Shown: one piece after another, positions 60,474 through 64,000 of the stretch
How the letters are laid out: the number at the start of each line of letters is the position of its first letter
How positions within the stretch are numbered: position 1 is the first letter of the stretch
Origin: Rhizorhabdus dicambivorans
GTDB taxonomy: Bacteria; Pseudomonadota; Alphaproteobacteria; Sphingomonadales; Sphingomonadaceae
Assembly: GCF_002355275.1 (NCBI RefSeq)
Contig: NZ_CP023449.1
Location: 310,001-374,000, forward strand
Length of the DNA stretch: 64,000 nt
Direction of reading: 5' to 3'
The notes under the pieces: generated by a model
Seen by the model: only the letters and a program-made list of their open reading frames with translations
Database searches by the model: none
What the model was told of the DNA's origin: nothing
Made by a program: the position numbers and the translations under genes

Positions 60474-60770
60474 CTACGCAGCCAGCCGGTTGCCGAAGCC
60501 CAGCATCGCCCTGGCCTGGCGCTGCGCCTCGATGATCTCGCGGGCGGTCATCTCTTCCGAGATTTCCGCGCGGCACTCCATCGCGCGGGCGTTGCCGCCC
60601 AGCGCCGCGATGTTGAACCATTTGTGCGCGGCGACGAGATCGAGCGGGCAGCCGTCCGCCCCCGCCGAATAGGAGACGCCAAGCTGGAAGCAGGCGTCGA
60701 TATCCCCCCGCATCGCATCGCTAAGGCGCGATTCGGTCAGGAACTGCTGCGATCTGAGACTATGGCCCAT
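60474..60770 (-). CDS. Small Sel1-repeat protein
   Basis: A 98-residue soluble protein with one to two Sel1-like helical repeats: GDIDACFQLGVSYSAGADGC then PLDLVAAHKWFNIAALGGNA (the A-A-x-W-F-x-x-A-A-x-x-G-x-A pattern, residues 44-61), followed by a helix with EMTAREIIEAQRQARAM. Single-repeat Sel1 proteins are usually adaptors; the role is unknown. ATG 60770 with GGAGCG upstream; the longer frame to 61061 is a shadow of the YgjP gene. Monocistronic. Confidence 0.78.
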   Translation of the reverse strand: MGHSLRSQQFLTESRLSDAMRGDIDACFQLGVSYSAGADGCPLDLVAAHKWFNIAALGGNARAMECRAEISEEMTAREIIEAQRQARAMLGFGNRLAA

Positions 60771-60915
60771 GTCACGCTCCACTGTTTCCCCGGGAGCGGC
60801 ATGGTCTCTTGCTGGCCGACCGGTACCGTTCCCCAACAGGGTTAACGGCGCGGTGACGGCATTGTTTAGGCGGGAATGGAGGTGGCGGGTCGCATGCCCG
60901 ATCCGGTCCGCCGGT

Positions 60916-61659
60916 TCAGGCCTCGCGGCCGAGCCAGTAAAGCTCGCGTCCATGGACGCGCAGCCAGGCGCGCTCGGCCGCCGGATCGCGGCCCAGCAGC
61001 CGCTCGACCGCGGCGTGGAAATCGGCGCTGTGGTCCATGTGCAGCCGGTGCGCCACCTCATGCGCGACGGTCGCCTCCAGCACCGTCGGTGGGGCCAGGA
61101 TCAGCCGCCAGCTATAGCGTATGTCGCCATTGGCCGAGCAGCTTCCCCAGCGCGCGCGCGGATCGCCGATCGACACCCGGCCGATCGTCACGCCGGCCCG
61201 CTCGGCATAGCGCAGCGTCTCCGCCTCCAGCCGCCGCAGCGCCTGCGCCTTGAGCCAGCGGATCACCCGCGCGCTCAACAGGTCGGCGGGTTCGGGCACC
61301 ACCAGCCGGTCGCCGGTCCGGCGGACGATGCGCCCGGTGGCGGCAAGCTCGATGGTCAGCCGCTCGCCCGCCACCTCGACCGCCATGCCCGGCACGATCG
61401 GGCGGGCATGGGGCAGGGCGTCGAGCGCCTGTTCGATCCAGTCGCGCTTGGTCTCCACCCATTTCAGCGCGGCCTTGAGCGAGGCGCGCGCGGGCAGGAT
61501 CAACCGCACCCCGCCGTCGCGCGGATCGACGCTCAGCCGCATGCTGCGCGCCTGCGCCATGCGCCTTACCTGCAACGGCCGGATCCGCCCGCCTGCCGCG
61601 AAATGCATATCGGGCGCGGCGGGGGCCGGGGCCGGGTTGGGCTTGCGGCGGAAGATCAT
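60916..61659 (-). CDS. YgjP/DUF45-type zinc metallopeptidase
   Basis: A 247-residue protein of the SprT/YgjP (DUF45, M48-like) group. Zinc motif TVAHEVAHRLHMDHSADFHA (residues about 200-219; H-E-x-x-H and a third His), preceded by DPRARWGSCSANGDIRYSWR, the conserved W-G-S-C block. N-terminal half has the PLQVRRMAQARSMRLSVD block near residue 28. A role as a housekeeping peptidase is inferred from the family. ATG 61659. Confidence 0.9.
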   Translation of the reverse strand: MIFRRKPNPAPAPAAPDMHFAAGGRIRPLQVRRMAQARSMRLSVDPRDGGVRLILPARASLKAALKWVETKRDWIEQALDALPHARPIVPGMAVEVAGERLTIELAATGRIVRRTGDRLVVPEPADLLSARVIRWLKAQALRRLEAETLRYAERAGVTIGRVSIGDPRARWGSCSANGDIRYSWRLILAPPTVLEATVAHEVAHRLHMDHSADFHAAVERLLGRDPAAERAWLRVHGRELYWLGREA

Positions 61660-61695
61660 CGCATCCTCTTGTCGACAGACGCTAGCACCGCCATC

Positions 61696-62136
61696 TTACA
61701 ATTCCCGGTCGACGAGGTGATGTTCGAGATCGCCCGCCTCGTCCTCCGAAACCGTCCAGCCGCGCACCGAGACACCCGCCTTGTGGACCGATTCCGGATC
61801 GCCGCTGACCAGCGGATGCCAGTCCGGCAGCGGCTGCCCCTCGTCGAGCAGGCGATAGGCACAGGTCGAGGGCAGCCAGTCGATCTCGCGCAGGACCCGG
61901 GGCGTCAGCCGCACGCATTCGGGGACGAAGGTGCGCCGATGCTTGTAATCCTTGCAGAGCCCGGTGCGCCGGTCGAGCAGCCGGCAGGCGACGTTGGTCG
62001 CCATCAGTTCGCCGGTCTCCTCATCCTCCAGCTTGTGGAGGCAGCATTTGCCGCAGCCGTCGCACAGCGACTCCCATTCGGCCCGGCTCATCTCGTCGAG
62101 CCGCTTGGTTTCCCAGAAGCGGGGCTGATCGGTCAT
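61696..62136 (-). CDS. YcgN/UPF0260-type cysteine-cluster protein
   Basis: A 146-residue protein with the zinc- or iron-cluster-type cysteine pattern of the YcgN/YkgJ family: [20 protein letters not shown] (Cys near residues 25, 28, 31, 32), [29 protein letters not shown] and [20 protein letters not shown], the last being a YcgN hallmark. Function unknown. ATG 62136; upstream gap holds multi-hairpin element copy C. Confidence 0.9.
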   Translation of the reverse strand: MTDQPRFWETKRLDEMSRAEWESLCDGCGKCCLHKLEDEETGELMATNVACRLLDRRTGLCKDYKHRRTFVPECVRLTPRVLREIDWLPSTCAYRLLDEGQPLPDWHPLVSGDPESVHKAGVSVRGWTVSEDEAGDLEHHLVDREL

Positions 62137-62183
62137 ATCCCATCATAGTCCGTTTTCGGGACACCGTCGTCCCGGATGTAATT

Positions 62184-62286
62184 CGGAGCCCCGATGGACT
62201 CCGCAAGCGCGAACGCACGCCCGAGCTTATGCGAGGCAAGCCAAGGCGGACACATGTCCGCCGCCCGGCGCTTGAGGGCTAACCGA
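62184..62286 (+). repeat. Multi-hairpin modular element, copy C
   Basis: CGGAGCCCCGATGGACTCCG hairpin (with one mismatch region), CAAGCGCGAACGC stem, CCGAGCTTATGCGAGG, CAAGCCAAG, GGCGGACA-CA-TGTCCGCC stem and GCCCGGCGCTTGAGGGC, ending at the SCO1 stop codon (62287). It fills most of the gap 62137-62286. Confidence 0.8.
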
Positions 62287-62928
62287 TCAACGCGCCCAGC
62301 GCTCGATGTCGCCGGCCACCGCCTCGGCGCCCTTGTCCTGGGCGACGAGAGCGAGCGGCTCGCCCCCGGGGCCGAAGAGCATCGCCGTGCGGCTATGGTC
62401 CATCAGATAGTTGTTCTTCTCTTCGGCCGCGAACTGCTCGGGCGGGCGCGGGTCCTTCTTGTCCTGCTTGGCGGGGATCTTCTGGTAATAGACCGCGAAG
62501 GCCTTGGCGGTGGCGGCGATCTGGGCCGGCGTCCCGGTCAGCGCGACGAGGCCGGGGAAGGCGTTGGTATAGGCCTTGAGCGCGGCGGGGGTGTCGCGTT
62601 CGGGATCGACGGTGATGAAGATCGGCTGCACCCGCGCGGCTAGATCGGGGTTGCGCTGCCGGAGCAGGCGATAGCCCTTCATGATCGTCTGCACGTCGAC
62701 CGGGCAGACATCGGGGCAGAAGGTGTAGCCGAAATAGATCAGCCGGTATTTGCCGGCGAAATCGCTGTCCTTCACCGCCTTGCCGTCCTGGTCGACCAGC
62801 GTGAGGGGGCCGCCGATCCGGGCATCGGCCAGGGGGGGAGTCTCGGGCGGGCCGCCGCAGCCCGACAGCGGCAGCGCGGCCATCGCCAGCAGGGCGGCGA
62901 CCAGCGGTCGAAGGGTGGGATTGTTCAT
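62287..62928 (-). CDS. SCO1/SenC-family copper chaperone-like lipoprotein
   Basis: Periplasmic thioredoxin-fold protein that helps build the Cu(A) centre of cytochrome oxidase. The 213-residue product has a lipoprotein signal with lipobox LPLSGC near residue 24, the copper/redox motif GYTFCPDVCPVDVQ near residue 70 (C-x-x-x-C), and the copper-binding His in NYLMDHSRTAMLFG near residue 174. ATG 62928 with a GGTG-type weak ribosome site. No cytochrome oxidase genes are adjacent. Confidence 0.93.
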   Translation of the reverse strand: MNNPTLRPLVAALLAMAALPLSGCGGPPETPPLADARIGGPLTLVDQDGKAVKDSDFAGKYRLIYFGYTFCPDVCPVDVQTIMKGYRLLRQRNPDLAARVQPIFITVDPERDTPAALKAYTNAFPGLVALTGTPAQIAATAKAFAVYYQKIPAKQDKKDPRPPEQFAAEEKNNYLMDHSRTAMLFGPGGEPLALVAQDKGAEAVAGDIERWAR

Positions 62929-63024
62929 GGTGCCGCCAGCCATGCTTTGCTATTGGCCCACAAGCAAGAGCCTGATCGGTGAGGTGACGGCTCGCCCACC
63001 GGTTGAGCGTTTCGTAACAGGGAC

Positions 63025-63645
63025 ATGACCCACAAGATGATCCGCCGCCTTATCCTGCCGAGCTTCGCCGCCGTGGCGCTGGCGCTCGCCGCCACCCCCG
63101 CCGCCGCGCAATTTTCCGACAGCTATAATTTCCTCAACGCAGTCCGCCAGTCGGACGGCGACAAGGCGACCAAGGCGCTGCAGGGGAACGGCGCGACCCT
63201 GATCAACACGCGCGACTACACCACCGGCGAGACCGCGCTGATCATCACCATCAAGCGGCGCGACCTGACCTGGTCGAACTTCATGCTGAGCCGGGGCGCC
63301 AACCCCAATGTCAAGGACGGCAAGGGCAACACCGCGCTGCATTTCACGGCGCTGCTCGGCTTTCCCGAAGGGGCGGAACTGCTGCTGTCGCGCGGCGCGC
63401 AGGTCAATCTCGGCAACAGCAGCGGGGAAACGCCGCTGATCATCGCGGTGCAGCAGCGCAACGTGCCGCTGGTCCGCATCCTGCTGGCCAACGGCGCCGA
63501 CGCGAAGATCGCCGATCGCATCGCCGGCAAGTCGGCGCGCGACTATGCCGCCGAGGATCCGCGCGGCGCGGCGGTGCTCAAGCTGATCGACGAGAACAAG
63601 ACCGTCGCCAAGCCCAAGCCCAAGATGTCGGGCCCCGGCCTCTGA
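63025..63645 (+). CDS. Secreted ankyrin-repeat protein
   Basis: A 206-residue protein with a signal peptide (about residues 1-28, LPSFAAVALALAATPAAAQF) and four ankyrin-like repeats (ETALIITIKRRDLTWSNFML, GNTALHFTALLGFPEGAELL, GETPLIIAVQQRNVPLVRIL, then AGKSARDYAAEDPRGAAVL) covering most of the mature protein. Ankyrin repeats bind protein partners; a periplasmic role is likely and the partner unknown. ATG 63025 with ACAGGGACATG start context. Divergent from the SCO1 gene. Confidence 0.9.
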   Translation: MTHKMIRRLILPSFAAVALALAATPAAAQFSDSYNFLNAVRQSDGDKATKALQGNGATLINTRDYTTGETALIITIKRRDLTWSNFMLSRGANPNVKDGKGNTALHFTALLGFPEGAELLLSRGAQVNLGNSSGETPLIIAVQQRNVPLVRILLANGADAKIADRIAGKSARDYAAEDPRGAAVLKLIDENKTVAKPKPKMSGPGL

Positions 63646-63682
63646 CCGGCCACCGCTCCGGCACGGGCCGGGGGCGCGCCAG

Positions 63683-63865
63683 ATGGAACGCGACGGGCCG
63701 GTCCACCGCACCATCCACCCGGCGATCCCGCCCCATGTCGACTATCGGCTGACCGCGCCGGGCGAGACACTGAGCGAGGCATTTGGCGGGGTGTGACTAT
63801 GGGCCGAGGCGAATCTGGAGAGCATCGAGGCGGCACGGACGGCGTTCGATGAGAGAAGGAAGCCC
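63683..63865 (+). pseudogene. HxlR-family regulator remnant (C-terminal end, in-frame TGA)
   Basis: The frame reads MERDGPVHRTIHPAIPPHVD, YRLTAPGETLSEAFGGV, then TGA at 63794-63796, then LWAEANLESIEAARTAFDER. This is the C-terminal third of an HxlR winged-helix regulator (usual L-E-R-D-G-L-V-x-R and L-C-x-W-A-E). The stop falls exactly where family members have the Cys of L-C-x-W, so a Cys codon (TGC/TGT) probably changed to TGA; the N-terminal DNA-binding part is absent. The remaining gap from 63646 holds only the flanks and a repeat from 63876. Confidence 0.7.
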
Positions 63866-63875
63866 TGTTCTTTCA

Positions 63876-63950
63876 TCGTCACCCCAGCGCAGGCTGGGGT
63901 CCATGTCTCTCAAAGACCGGATGCCGTCGTGAGCGAAGACAGACATGGAC
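63876..63950. repeat. Palindromic repeat, CACCCCAGC family
   Basis: TCGTCACCCCAGCGCAGGCT then GGGGTCCATGTCT, later AGACATGGA-CG-CCAGCCT (near 63940-63957) in inverted form: CAGGCTGGGGTCCATGTCT against AGACATGGACGCCAGCCT. Related to the element at 26242-26340. The window ends inside another repeat (GCGCCTGCCTTGCAG) shared with 51309-51355. Confidence 0.7.
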
Positions 63951-64000
63951 GCCAGCCTTTCGCCTTCGGCGAAAGTTTATCCCGAGCGCCTGCCTTGCAG

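Overview
The window is about 68% G+C, gene-dense, and reads as a chromosomal segment of a sphingomonad (Alphaproteobacteria, Sphingomonadales). The case rests on gene content (SspB-type ClpXP adaptor, DUF3572 next to a DivK-like receiver, STAS-fused MlaE, short-form HisG, K+-independent membrane pyrophosphatase) and on the families of short palindromic intergenic repeats. The genus cannot be fixed from the sequence alone; Rhizorhabdus/Sphingomonas is my guess.

Layout. 1-8.6 kb: end of folC, fumC, a small possibly stress-induced protein, DUF1697, gmk, sspB, the histidine operon hisBHAF, and glutathione reductase. 8.9-20.4 kb: glnD, DUF983, a MocR-type regulator with a clear palindromic operator, an Ala-rich coiled-coil secreted protein, an outer-membrane barrel, mutS and the two-domain malic enzyme. 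20.6-32.1 kb: an MHS transporter, a hydrolase-TPR protein, a LytTR protein, ygfZ, a dihydroorotase-like amidohydrolase, a CHAP protein, a ParE/Phd module, a HAD phosphatase and the mlaEFD-lipoprotein operon for phospholipid transport. 32.1-33.7 kb: a lower-GC island with a lone TIR-like protein. 33.7-43.2 kb: pepN, SDR, threonine aldolase, SseB-like protein, and a GH18/NodB/GT2 polysaccharide fusion. 43.3-47.95 kb: a second accessory island with a TIR-TM-coiled-coil-PDZ protein and a SLATT-type membrane protein, preceded by a perfect 29-bp inverted repeat. 48-55.9 kb: hppA, thiL, TauE/SafE, nusB, hisD, hisG, a GDT1-type Mn exporter behind a yybP-ykoY (Mn2+) riboswitch, and dps. 56-64 kb: rpmG, DivK-like regulator, DUF3572, HAD, RidA, a degenerate GDPD, DUF482, Sel1, YgjP, YcgN, SCO1, an ankyrin protein and an HxlR-family remnant.

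The core genes cover histidine synthesis (two loci), nitrogen signalling, DNA repair, translation and envelope lipid traffic. The candidate undescribed system is the TIR-PDZ/SLATT pair: a predicted NAD-cleaving or signalling TIR domain on a membrane anchor with a PDZ tail, co-transcribed with a predicted membrane-disrupting SLATT effector. Its translation start is buried in a very stable hairpin. A second notable signal is a family of multi-hairpin elements (four copies, two of them head to head) that sit directly after stop codons. Their stems differ in sequence between copies but stay paired.
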